Assembly: GCF_900168195.1 (NCBI RefSeq)
Contig: NZ_FUYX01000003.1
Coordinates: forward strand, 372,001-436,000
From: Allobosea thiooxidans
GTDB taxonomy: Bacteria; Pseudomonadota; Alphaproteobacteria; Rhizobiales; Beijerinckiaceae
DNA length: 64,000 nt
Direction of reading: 5' to 3'
Positions within the stretch are counted from its first letter, which is position 1. Every line of letters begins with the position of its first letter. The translations under genes were made by a program, and so were the position numbers. The notes under the pieces are model-generated. The model had not been told where the DNA came from. It searched no databases and saw only the letters and a list, made by a program, of their open reading frames with translations. Below are positions 57,418-64,000 of this stretch, in pieces.

Positions 57418-58686
57418 TCAGGCCGAAGCCGACTTCGTCTCGTCCTCGCGCTCCGCATAGATGAAGAGCGGGCGTGCCTTGCTCTCCACCGCCTCGGGGC
57501 CGATCACGACCTGCTCGACGCCTTCAAGGCCGGGCAGCTCGTACATGGTCTCGAGCAGGATGCCCTCCATGATCGAGCGCAGCCCGCGCGCGCCGGTCTT
57601 CCGCTCGATCGCCTTGCGGGCGATCAGGCTGACGGCCTCGTCGGTGAAGGTCAGCTGGGTGTCCTCCATCTCGAAGAGGCGCTGATACTGCTTGACCAGC
57701 GCGTTCTTCGGCTCGGTCAAGATCGTCTTCAGCGCCGCCTCGTCGAGGTCCTCGAGCGTCGCCAGCACCGGCAGGCGGCCGACGAATTCGGGGATCAGGC
57801 CGAACTTCAGCAGATCCTCGGGCTCGACCTCGCGGAAGATCGCGCCGGTGCGGCGATCGTCAGGCGCCTGAACCTTGGCGCCGAAGCCGATCGAGGTGCC
57901 CTTGCCGCGGCTCGAGATGATCTTGTCGAGGCCGGCGAAGGCGCCGCCGCAGATGAACAGGATGTTGGTCGTGTCGACCTGCAGGAACTCCTGCTGCGGA
58001 TGCTTGCGCCCGCCCTGCGGCGGCACGGAGGCGACGGTGCCTTCCATGATCTTCAGCAGCGCCTGCTGCACGCCCTCGCCCGAGACGTCGCGGGTTATCG
58101 ACGGGTTGTCCGACTTGCGGCTGATCTTGTCGATCTCGTCGATATAGACGATGCCGCGCTGCGCCCGCTCGACATTGTAGTCGGAGGCCTGGAGCAGCTT
58201 GAGGATGATGTTCTCGACATCCTCGCCGACATAGCCCGCCTCGGTCAGCGTCGTCGCATCCGCCATGGTGAAGGGCACGTCGAGGATGCGGGCGAGCGTC
58301 TGCGCGAGCAGCGTCTTGCCCGAGCCGGTCGGCCCGATCAGCAGGATGTTCGACTTCGCCAGCTCGACGTCGTTGTGCTTCGTCGCGTGGCTGAGGCGCT
58401 TGTAGTGGTTGTGGACCGCCACGGAGAGCACCTTCTTGGCGTGCTCCTGGCCGATGACGTAGTCGTCGAGAACCTTGCGGATCTCCTTGGGAGTCGGCAC
58501 GCCGTCCTTCGACTTCACCAGCGCGGATTTCGATTCCTCGCGGATGATGTCCATGCAGAGCTCGACGCATTCATCGCAGATGAACACGGTCGGGCCCGCG
58601 ATGAGCTTGCGGACCTCGTGTTGGCTCTTGCCGCAGAAAGAGCAGTACAGCGTGCTCTTCGAGTCGCCGCCGGGCTTGTTAGCCAT
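57418..58686 (-). CDS. clpX: ATP-dependent Clp protease ATP-binding subunit ClpX
   Basis: ClpX unfolds substrates and feeds them to ClpP. The 422-residue protein has the N-terminal zinc domain (CSFCGKSQ...CDECVELC), Walker [11 protein letters not shown] near residue 120, Walker [13 protein letters not shown] and a sensor region. It is preceded by clpP and tig in the usual order. Confidence 0.98.
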   Translation of the reverse strand: MANKPGGDSKSTLYCSFCGKSQHEVRKLIAGPTVFICDECVELCMDIIREESKSALVKSKDGVPTPKEIRKVLDDYVIGQEHAKKVLSVAVHNHYKRLSHATKHNDVELAKSNILLIGPTGSGKTLLAQTLARILDVPFTMADATTLTEAGYVGEDVENIILKLLQASDYNVERAQRGIVYIDEIDKISRKSDNPSITRDVSGEGVQQALLKIMEGTVASVPPQGGRKHPQQEFLQVDTTNILFICGGAFAGLDKIISSRGKGTSIGFGAKVQAPDDRRTGAIFREVEPEDLLKFGLIPEFVGRLPVLATLEDLDEAALKTILTEPKNALVKQYQRLFEMEDTQLTFTDEAVSLIARKAIERKTGARGLRSIMEGILLETMYELPGLEGVEQVVIGPEAVESKARPLFIYAEREDETKSASA

Positions 58687-58959
58687 TGTCCATCTCCAGT
58701 TCCGGAGACCGGGACCACACCAGCCGAGGCGGATGCAACCGTCGTCTCTCCGTCATCAATAAGCGCTCAGATCACGATGATTGGGTTAACGACCCGTTCC
58801 GATACATCCGGATACGCAGGGTCGATCCAAACCGGATCATGATGGAGCGCCCGTCCGCTCACCCCCGACCCCATGCAAACACGGGGCCGATCCTCGTTCA
58901 ATATGGTCCCTGCGGGTCGGCACGCCAACCCACAGCTTCGAGACCACGCGTCGCAGCCC
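58687..58959. other. 273-base interval between clpP and clpX
   Basis: No reading frame or repeat. A weak hairpin with CCCC/GGGG-type arms (ACCCCATGCAAACACGGGG, about 58868-58886) lies in the upstream half and has no T run. No clear clpX promoter was found; a TTAACC at 58790-58785 is only suggestive. Confidence 0.5.
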
Positions 58960-59583
58960 TCAGGCGGCGTCTTCGGGGCGCTTTTCGATGACCTGATCGA
59001 TCAGGCCGAACTCCTTGGCCTGATCGGCGGTCATGAAATTATCGCGCTCCAGGGCGTTGTGGATGTCCTCGTAGGGACGCCCGGTGTGCTTCACATAGAT
59101 CTCGTTGAGCCGCTTCTTCAGGCTCTCGACTTCCTTGGCGTGGATCAGGATGTCGGTGACCTGGCCCTGATAGCCGCCGGAGGGCTGGTGGACCATGATG
59201 CGCGCATTCGGCAGCGCGAAGCGCATGTCCTTGGCGCCGGCGGTCAGCAGCAGCGAGCCCATCGAGGCCGCCTGGCCGACGCAGAGCGTCGTCACCGGGC
59301 AGCGGATGAACTGCATCGTGTCGTAGATCGACAGGCCGGAGGTGACCACGCCGCCGGGCGAGTTGATGTAGAAGGAGATTTCCTTCTTCGGGTTCTCGGC
59401 CTCGAGGAACAGCAGCTGGGCCACGACCAGAGAGGCCGAGACGTCCTCGACCGGCCCGGTCAGGAAGATGATGCGCTCGCGCAGCAGGCGCGAATAGATG
59501 TCGAAGGCCCGCTCGCCGCGGCTCGACTGCTCGACCACCATCGGGACGAGATTGTTGTAGGTCTCGATCGGATCGCGAAGCAT
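58960..59583 (-). CDS. clpP: ATP-dependent Clp protease proteolytic subunit ClpP
   Basis: The 207-residue serine protease forms the ClpP barrel. Catalytic residues are Ser107 in GQAASMGS, His132 in MVHQPSGG, and an Asp near residue 181. It starts [14 protein letters not shown] at the ATG at 59583, with a short propeptide. Confidence 0.98.
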   Translation of the reverse strand: MLRDPIETYNNLVPMVVEQSSRGERAFDIYSRLLRERIIFLTGPVEDVSASLVVAQLLFLEAENPKKEISFYINSPGGVVTSGLSIYDTMQFIRCPVTTLCVGQAASMGSLLLTAGAKDMRFALPNARIMVHQPSGGYQGQVTDILIHAKEVESLKKRLNEIYVKHTGRPYEDIHNALERDNFMTADQAKEFGLIDQVIEKRPEDAA

Positions 59584-59687
59584 GGTCAGTCCTCGGGTGC
59601 AGGCGCCGGATAACGGCGGTTTGTTCGAATCGACGGCCGTCTCGGAAGACAACCACATAAGCACGGCAGTCGCGCCTGAAAAGGGAA

Positions 59688-59716
59688 GCGCCGCCGGTCG
59701 CGAAGGCCGGCGGCGC
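59688..59716 (-). terminator. Possible terminator of tig
   Basis: A 10-bp stem GCGCCGCCGG/CCGGCGGCGC with a 9-base loop lies 30 bases after the tig stop codon. On the minus strand it is followed by TTCCCTTTTC, a weak T tract. Confidence 0.6.
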
Positions 59717-59745
59717 GAATGCGGCGTCAGAGCTGCAAGACGACC

Positions 59746-61188
59746 TCAGGCAGAGGCGTCGTCAGCCTTTTCGTCGGCCTTGGCCTCGGCCTTCTTGGTC
59801 TTCTTGGCGGCGGCCTTCTTCGGCTTGGCCTCGGTGGTCTCCTCGGCATCCTCGTCGGCGTAGAGCGCCTCACGCGAAACCGTCTGGTCCTCGACCTTCA
59901 CCTGACCGAGGAGGTGGTCGACGACCTTCTCCTCGAAGATCGGGGCGCGGATCTCGGCGAGAGCCTGCGGGTTCTTGCGATAGAACTCCCAGACCTGCTT
60001 CTCCTGGCCCGGGAACTGGCGAGCGCGCTCGATCAGGGCCTGGGTGACCTCGTCATCCGAGATCTGGACCTTGGCCTGCTCGCCGATCTCCGCCAGCACG
60101 AGGCCCAGGCGCACGCGGCGCTCGGCGATCTTGCGGTAGTCGGCGCGGGCGGCGTCCTCGGTGGTGTCCTCGTCGGCGAAGGTCTTGTTGGCGGCCTTCA
60201 TGTCGGCCTCGACCTGGTTCCAGACGCTGGAGAACTCCTGCTCGACCAGGGTCGGCGGCAGCTCGAAGCTGTACTTGCCGTCGAGCGCGTCGAGCAGGCC
60301 CTTCTTGAGCTTGCGACGCGACTGGGCGGCGAAGTCACGGCCGATCTGCTCGCTCACCGCTTCCTTGAGCTTGTCGAGCGACTCCATGCCGAAGGCCTTG
60401 GCGAGTTCGTCGTCGATCTTGACGGCTTCGGGGGCCTGAACGTCGGTCACGGTGACCTCGAACTCGGCCGGCTTGCCGGCGAGGTTCTCGGCCGCGTAGT
60501 TCTCGGGGAAGGTCACCTTGACGGTGCGCTTCTCGCCGGTCTTGGCGCCCTCGAGCTGCTCCTCGAAGCCCGGGATGAACTGGCCGGCGCCGAGATCGAG
60601 CGGGATGCCCTCGCCCGTGCCGCCGTCGAACTTCTCACCGTCGAGCGTGCCGACGAAGGAGATGATCAGGCGGTCGCCCTTCTCGGCCTTGGCCTTCTCG
60701 CCCTTGGTGGCGTAGCTGCGGTTGCCGGCGGCCATGCGCAGCAGCGCGGCATCGACATCGGCGTCCGGAACCTCGGCGACGGGCTTCACGAGCGAGACGT
60801 CCGACAGGTCGGCGAGCTCGATCTTCGGGAGCACCTCGAGCGCGACGGTGAAGGCGAGATCGCCCTTGGCCTCCATCGCGGCCTCGATCTCTTCCTTGTT
60901 CTCGGGGAAGCGGATCTGCGGCTCAAAGGCGAGCTTCAGGTTGTTGTCGGCGACGATCTTCTGGTTCGCCTCGTTGACGGCGTTCTGCAGGACGTCGGAC
61001 ATGACCGAGCGGCCATAGAGGCGGCGCAGATGGGCGACCGGCACCTTGCCCGGGCGGAAGCCGTTGATCTTGGCCTTGCCCTGAAGGTCCTGGAGGCTGT
61101 CGTCGAGCCTGGTCTTCAGGTCGGCGGCGTTCAGCACCACCTGGAATTCGCGCTTGAGGCCCTGGGACAGGGTTTCGGTCACGTTCAT
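59746..61188 (-). CDS. tig: Trigger factor
   Basis: Trigger factor is the ribosome-bound chaperone for nascent chains. The 480-residue protein has the N-terminal ribosome-binding domain with GFRPGKVP near residue 43, a central PPIase domain and C-terminal helices. The tail is Ala/Lys/Glu-rich ([16 protein letters not shown]), which is common in alphaproteobacteria. It precedes clpP and lies downstream of tRNA-Leu. Confidence 0.96.
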   Translation of the reverse strand: MNVTETLSQGLKREFQVVLNAADLKTRLDDSLQDLQGKAKINGFRPGKVPVAHLRRLYGRSVMSDVLQNAVNEANQKIVADNNLKLAFEPQIRFPENKEEIEAAMEAKGDLAFTVALEVLPKIELADLSDVSLVKPVAEVPDADVDAALLRMAAGNRSYATKGEKAKAEKGDRLIISFVGTLDGEKFDGGTGEGIPLDLGAGQFIPGFEEQLEGAKTGEKRTVKVTFPENYAAENLAGKPAEFEVTVTDVQAPEAVKIDDELAKAFGMESLDKLKEAVSEQIGRDFAAQSRRKLKKGLLDALDGKYSFELPPTLVEQEFSSVWNQVEADMKAANKTFADEDTTEDAARADYRKIAERRVRLGLVLAEIGEQAKVQISDDEVTQALIERARQFPGQEKQVWEFYRKNPQALAEIRAPIFEEKVVDHLLGQVKVEDQTVSREALYADEDAEETTEAKPKKAAAKKTKKAEAKADEKADDASA

Positions 61189-61260
61189 TTTTGTACCGCC
61201 AACAGCTCGTTACGTCTCAATGTCCAAAGCGCGACGCCGGATCGACCGCCGCCGCGCTCG

Positions 61261-61316
61261 CGAAAAACTCTTCACATCGATCATCGTTTTTCGCCCTGAC
61301 GGGCGCGCGATGATCG
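61261..61316. repeat. Nested inverted repeats between tig and tRNA-Leu
   Basis: CGAAAAAC (61261-61268) pairs with GTTTTTCG (61286-61293), and CGATCATCG (61278-61286) pairs with CGATGATCG (61308-61316). A CGCCC/GGGCG hairpin sits in between. They cannot all form at once. They could help end the tRNA-Leu transcript or regulate tig, but neither is shown. Confidence 0.45.
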
Positions 61317-61324
61317 TAGACCGA

Positions 61325-61409
61325 TGGTGCGGGCGGAGGGAATCGAACCCCCACGACTTTCGCCGCTGGAACCTAAATCCAGTGCGTCTACCAGTTCCGC
61401 CACGCCCGC
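61325..61409 (-). tRNA. tRNA-Leu(TAG)
   Basis: An 85-base cloverleaf on the minus strand with acceptor GCGGGCG/CGCCCGC, anticodon loop ATTTAGG (anticodon TAG), a long variable arm typical of leucine, T-loop TTCGATT and encoded CCA. Confidence 0.95.
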
Positions 61410-61589
61410 CGGCCGATAGCGCTGCGCGCGAGCAAACGCAGCGCGGCCATCGTCAAGCCGCAGCGCTATACGCATTTCGGCTGGCGGTTGCAGCAAAAAA
61501 ATGACGGTTCTGCAAAGAAGGCGCGCCCGCCGCTTTTCCCGGGCGGGCCGGACCTGCCTCTCGCCAGCGCCCGCCTGCCGGATTATGCG

Positions 61590-63020
61590 ATGGGCATGAC
61601 GATGCTGCGCTCCACCCGACCGGCCCTCCTCTCCCGCCGCCATCTGCTGGCCGGGATCGGCGGCGCGGCTGTGCTGTCGTCCGCCGGCTCGCTCGCGCAG
61701 ACGCCGGCCGAGATGCCGAAAGCGCAGCCCGGTCCGCTGACGGCCGCCCCAACCAGGACGCGGCTGCGGCCGGCGCCGGCGCCGGATACCGAGATCTGGG
61801 CCTTCGACGGCGCCAACCCGGCACCTTCCCTGCGAATCAAGCAAGGCGAGACGCTGAGCCTGAAGCTGGAGAACCGGACCACGGCGCCGCTCGGGCTGCA
61901 TTGCTACGGACTGCGCGGCGAAGCGGTGCGCGACGGCGTCGGCGGCTTCACCCAGCCGCCCATCGCCCCCGGCGAGACCGGCGAGATCCGGTTGACGCCG
62001 CCGGACAGCGGCACCCTGCTCTACCGGCCACTCGTGCTCGGCGCCTCCTCCGAACCCTGCGGACGGGGTCTCGGCGGCCTCATCGTCGTCGAGGAGAAGG
62101 AGCCGCTGGGCGTCGATCTCGACCTGCCCGTGCTGGTGTCGGATTGGCTGCTGGGCGACGACCAGTCTATCCAGCCCTTCGTCCTGCAAGGCCAGGCCGG
62201 CGCATCCGTCGGCCGCCTCGGGAGCTGGGTCACGGTGAACCGCCGCTCGCCACCGGCGCCGATCACGGCCCGCCCCGGCGCACGCGTCCGGCTGCGGCTC
62301 GCCAATGCCTGCAATGCCCGGATCATGCGGCTGCGCTTCGATGGCGGCCAGCCGACCGTCATCGCCGTCGACAGCCAGCCGACGGAGAGCTTCGCCCCGG
62401 TCCGGTCGCAGCTGCCTTTCGCTCCCGGCACACGCTACGACGTCGTCCTCGACCTGCCGGTGGAGGACGGCGCCGCGGTGAACGTCACCGCCCTGATCGG
62501 CGGCGGCCTGCCTCTGGTGCGGATCGTGACCGCAGGCGAGCCGCAGGTGCCGCGCGCCGCCATGCCCGCCCTGAAGCTCAACCCGGCCCTGCCGCTCGGC
62601 GTGCGGATGCAGGATGCGCTGCGCCCGGAGATCGTCGTCGAGGGCGGCGCGACGCTGGGCGACGACCAGAAGCTCGACTTCTCGGGCGTCGATCTGGCGA
62701 AGCCGTGGCGCATCAACGGAGGCGTCGGCAGCCTCGAAAGCAAGCCGCTGTTCAGCGTCAAGCGCGGCACGCCGATCGTCATGGCGATCGACAACCGCAC
62801 GGCCTTCGTCCAGCCCTTCCATGTCCACGGCCACAGCTTCCGGCTGCTGCATCCGCTCGACGACGGCTGGGAGAACTATTTCCTCGACACCGTGCAGATC
62901 CCGGAGCGCAAGAAGCTGCACATCGCCTTCATCGCCGACAATCCAGGCCGCTGGCTGATCTCCTCCACCGTGCTGGAGCGCTTCGACCTCGGGCTGTGGA
63001 GCTGGTTCGAGGTGACGTGA
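61590..63020 (+). CDS. Multicopper-oxidase-fold protein, Tat-exported, copper sites mostly missing
   Basis: The 476-residue protein has a Tat signal (SRRHLLAGIGGAAVL at about 15-29) and cupredoxin domains in the multicopper-oxidase arrangement. Yet ligands are lost: motif 1 reads LHCYG (103-107) instead of HxHG, motif 2 reads LLYRP, motif 3 is QPFHVHGHSF (about 406-415) with the first His replaced, and motif 4 reads WLISST and lacks HCH. FtsP/SufI proteins of E. coli also lack copper. ATGs at 61590, 61596 or 61602 could start it; an earlier start at 61488 is less likely. Confidence 0.85.
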   Translation: MGMTMLRSTRPALLSRRHLLAGIGGAAVLSSAGSLAQTPAEMPKAQPGPLTAAPTRTRLRPAPAPDTEIWAFDGANPAPSLRIKQGETLSLKLENRTTAPLGLHCYGLRGEAVRDGVGGFTQPPIAPGETGEIRLTPPDSGTLLYRPLVLGASSEPCGRGLGGLIVVEEKEPLGVDLDLPVLVSDWLLGDDQSIQPFVLQGQAGASVGRLGSWVTVNRRSPPAPITARPGARVRLRLANACNARIMRLRFDGGQPTVIAVDSQPTESFAPVRSQLPFAPGTRYDVVLDLPVEDGAAVNVTALIGGGLPLVRIVTAGEPQVPRAAMPALKLNPALPLGVRMQDALRPEIVVEGGATLGDDQKLDFSGVDLAKPWRINGGVGSLESKPLFSVKRGTPIVMAIDNRTAFVQPFHVHGHSFRLLHPLDDGWENYFLDTVQIPERKKLHIAFIADNPGRWLISSTVLERFDLGLWSWFEVT

Positions 63021-63085
63021 CACTGCGCCCCCGGGGCGGACCGGAGGTCCGAACCGGCCCATAAACACGACGGCTATCCAGTTCG

Positions 63086-63179
63086 CGTCATGCTCGCCCT
63101 TGTGGCGAGCATCCACGTCTTGAACACGACCTTCGATCAGCGAAGACGGGGATGGTCGGGACAAGCCCGACCATGACGG
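63086..63179. repeat. Palindromic intergenic repeat, family A
   Basis: Hairpins GCTCGCCCTTGTGGCGAGC and GGTCGGGACAAGCCCGACC lie inside arms CGTCATGC...ATCCACG and GGGGATGG...CATGACGG. It sits between the convergent oxidase-like gene and gluconokinase gene. Confidence 0.87.
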
Positions 63180-63257
63180 AGAGGTCGTGCTCGTGGCCTC
63201 CCGCTCTTCGCTGTGCGCAACCCCGGAATGGCGCGGCGAGGCAACAATCGTAAGGAG

Positions 63258-63782
63258 CTACAGCCCCAGCCGCTCGACCACGTCCTGCACGATCGCGTCC
63301 TTGCTGTCCTCCACCGAGACGACCACCGGCCGCTCGTCGGCGCCCGGCTCCTCCAGCGTGGCGAACTGGCTGTCGAGCAGGGCCGGCGGCATGAAGTGGT
63401 GCTGGCGGGCAGCCATGCGGCGACCGATCAATTCGCGCGAACCCTTGAGATAGACCAGCGTCACATCGGGCCGGTCACCGACGATCACCTGCCGATAGGC
63501 GCGCTTCAGCGCCGAGCAGGTGACGATGCCGTGCTCGCCCTTGGCGCGCAGCTCGTCGATCCAGGCGGCGATCGCGGCGAGCCAGGGCTTGCGATCCTCG
63601 TCGGTCAGCGGCGTGCCGCCCGCCATCTTGGCGACGTTCTCGGGCGGGTGGAAGGAATCGGCGTCGCGGAAGGGCCAGCCGAGGCGCGCGGCCAGCCGCT
63701 CGCCCAGCGAGGTCTTGCCGGAGCTGGCGACGCCCATGACGACGATGACGGACGGGCGTCCGCCCTTATGCTCTGCACTCAC
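63258..63782 (-). CDS. gntK: Gluconokinase
   Basis: The 174-residue kinase phosphorylates gluconate to 6-phosphogluconate. It has the P-loop [10 protein letters not shown] near residue 16 and the gluconokinase signatures [27 protein letters not shown] and [13 protein letters not shown]. It starts with GTG at 63782, 5 bases from the upstream gnd gene. The product would feed gnd directly. Confidence 0.93.
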   Translation of the reverse strand: MSAEHKGGRPSVIVVMGVASSGKTSLGERLAARLGWPFRDADSFHPPENVAKMAGGTPLTDEDRKPWLAAIAAWIDELRAKGEHGIVTCSALKRAYRQVIVGDRPDVTLVYLKGSRELIGRRMAARQHHFMPPALLDSQFATLEEPGADERPVVVSVEDSKDAIVQDVVERLGL

Positions 63783-63787
63783 GCGGC

Positions 63788-64000
63788 TCAGCCCTGCTTC
63801 TTCGGCTCGACATGGCCGCCGAAGCCGGCGCGCATGGCGGAAAGGATCTTCTCGCCGAAGGTGTGGTCGACGCGCGAACGGAAGCGGGCGAACAGCGCCG
63901 AGGTCAGCACTTCGGCCGGGGTCGCGGTCTCGACGGCGGCGTCGACCGTCCAGCGGCCCTCGCCCGAATCCGAGACGTTGCCGGTATAGGAGGACAGCTC
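63788..64000 (-). CDS. gnd: 6-phosphogluconate dehydrogenase (decarboxylating), C-terminal part
   Basis: About 70 C-terminal codons are visible and the frame runs off the window edge. They contain [15 protein letters not shown] and [23 protein letters not shown], characteristic of the short (YqeC-type) GndA family. It oxidatively decarboxylates 6-phosphogluconate to ribulose 5-phosphate. It is upstream of gntK in the same operon. Confidence 0.9.
   Translation of the reverse strand, partial: ELSSYTGNVSDSGEGRWTVDAAVETATPAEVLTSALFARFRSRVDHTFGEKILSAMRAGFGGHVEPKKQG

Noticed and set aside
61488-61589. Longer N terminus for the oxidase-like protein
   Set aside because: It would place about 50 residues before the twin-arginine motif; a start at 61590-61602 gives a normal Tat signal.

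Overview
The window is a high-GC chromosomal segment, almost entirely coding. Gene order and protein families point to an alphaproteobacterium of the order Hyphomicrobiales (Rhizobiales). Three conserved runs support this: DUF2232-rplI-dnaB-alr-radA-cvpA-purF-SDR, the nuoA-N operon followed by birA-rnj-mce-DUF1467, and tig-clpP-clpX-lon. A Bosea- or Methylobacterium-like genus is a guess; the sequence read by eye does not settle it. There is no phage, transposase, integrase or CRISPR array.

Layout. 1-8.5 kb (+): ribosomal protein L9, replicative helicase, alanine racemase, RadA, CvpA, PurF and an SDR oxidoreductase. 8.7-12.4 kb (-): Nudix hydrolase, FAD amine oxidase, Der GTPase and a TPR membrane protein. 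12.6-13.6 kb (+): a secreted purine nucleoside permease-family protein. 13.8-16.8 kb (-): QueA and two cyclophilins bracketing a proline-rich secreted protein. 16.9-17.1 kb: a gene-free stretch holding a candidate structured RNA with an intrinsic terminator. 17.2-37.1 kb (-): a 14-subunit complex I operon (nuoA to nuoN) with two non-canonical genes inside it (a GFA-family zinc protein and a 78-residue membrane protein), then birA, RNase J, methylmalonyl-CoA epimerase, RidA and DUF1467. 37.4-53.1 kb: an accessory block with a secreted M15-like peptidase, a branched-chain-type ABC transporter whose two permeases are fused, a luciferase-like monooxygenase/CMD/alkylhydroperoxidase trio, a divergent oligopeptide-type ABC operon ending in an alpha/beta hydrolase, and an RpiR regulator. 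53.3-61.4 kb: tRNA-Asp, tRNA-Val, a second tRNA-Asp, lon, clpX, clpP, tig and tRNA-Leu. 61.6-64 kb: a Tat-exported multicopper-oxidase-like protein lacking nearly all copper ligands, gluconokinase, and the end of 6-phosphogluconate dehydrogenase.

How it works together. Most of the window is housekeeping: replication, translation, respiration, protein quality control and tRNA modification. The accessory block looks like uptake plus oxidative breakdown of one or more unidentified small molecules. Its first operon has two copies of an 18-bp palindrome (CGTTCT-N6-AGAACG) upstream, and its second has an inverted repeat beside the RpiR gene. Three families of palindromic intergenic repeats recur at 11 sites, often between convergent genes and three times inside or at the end of the nuo operon. 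Their stems covary between copies, so structure rather than exact sequence appears to be maintained.
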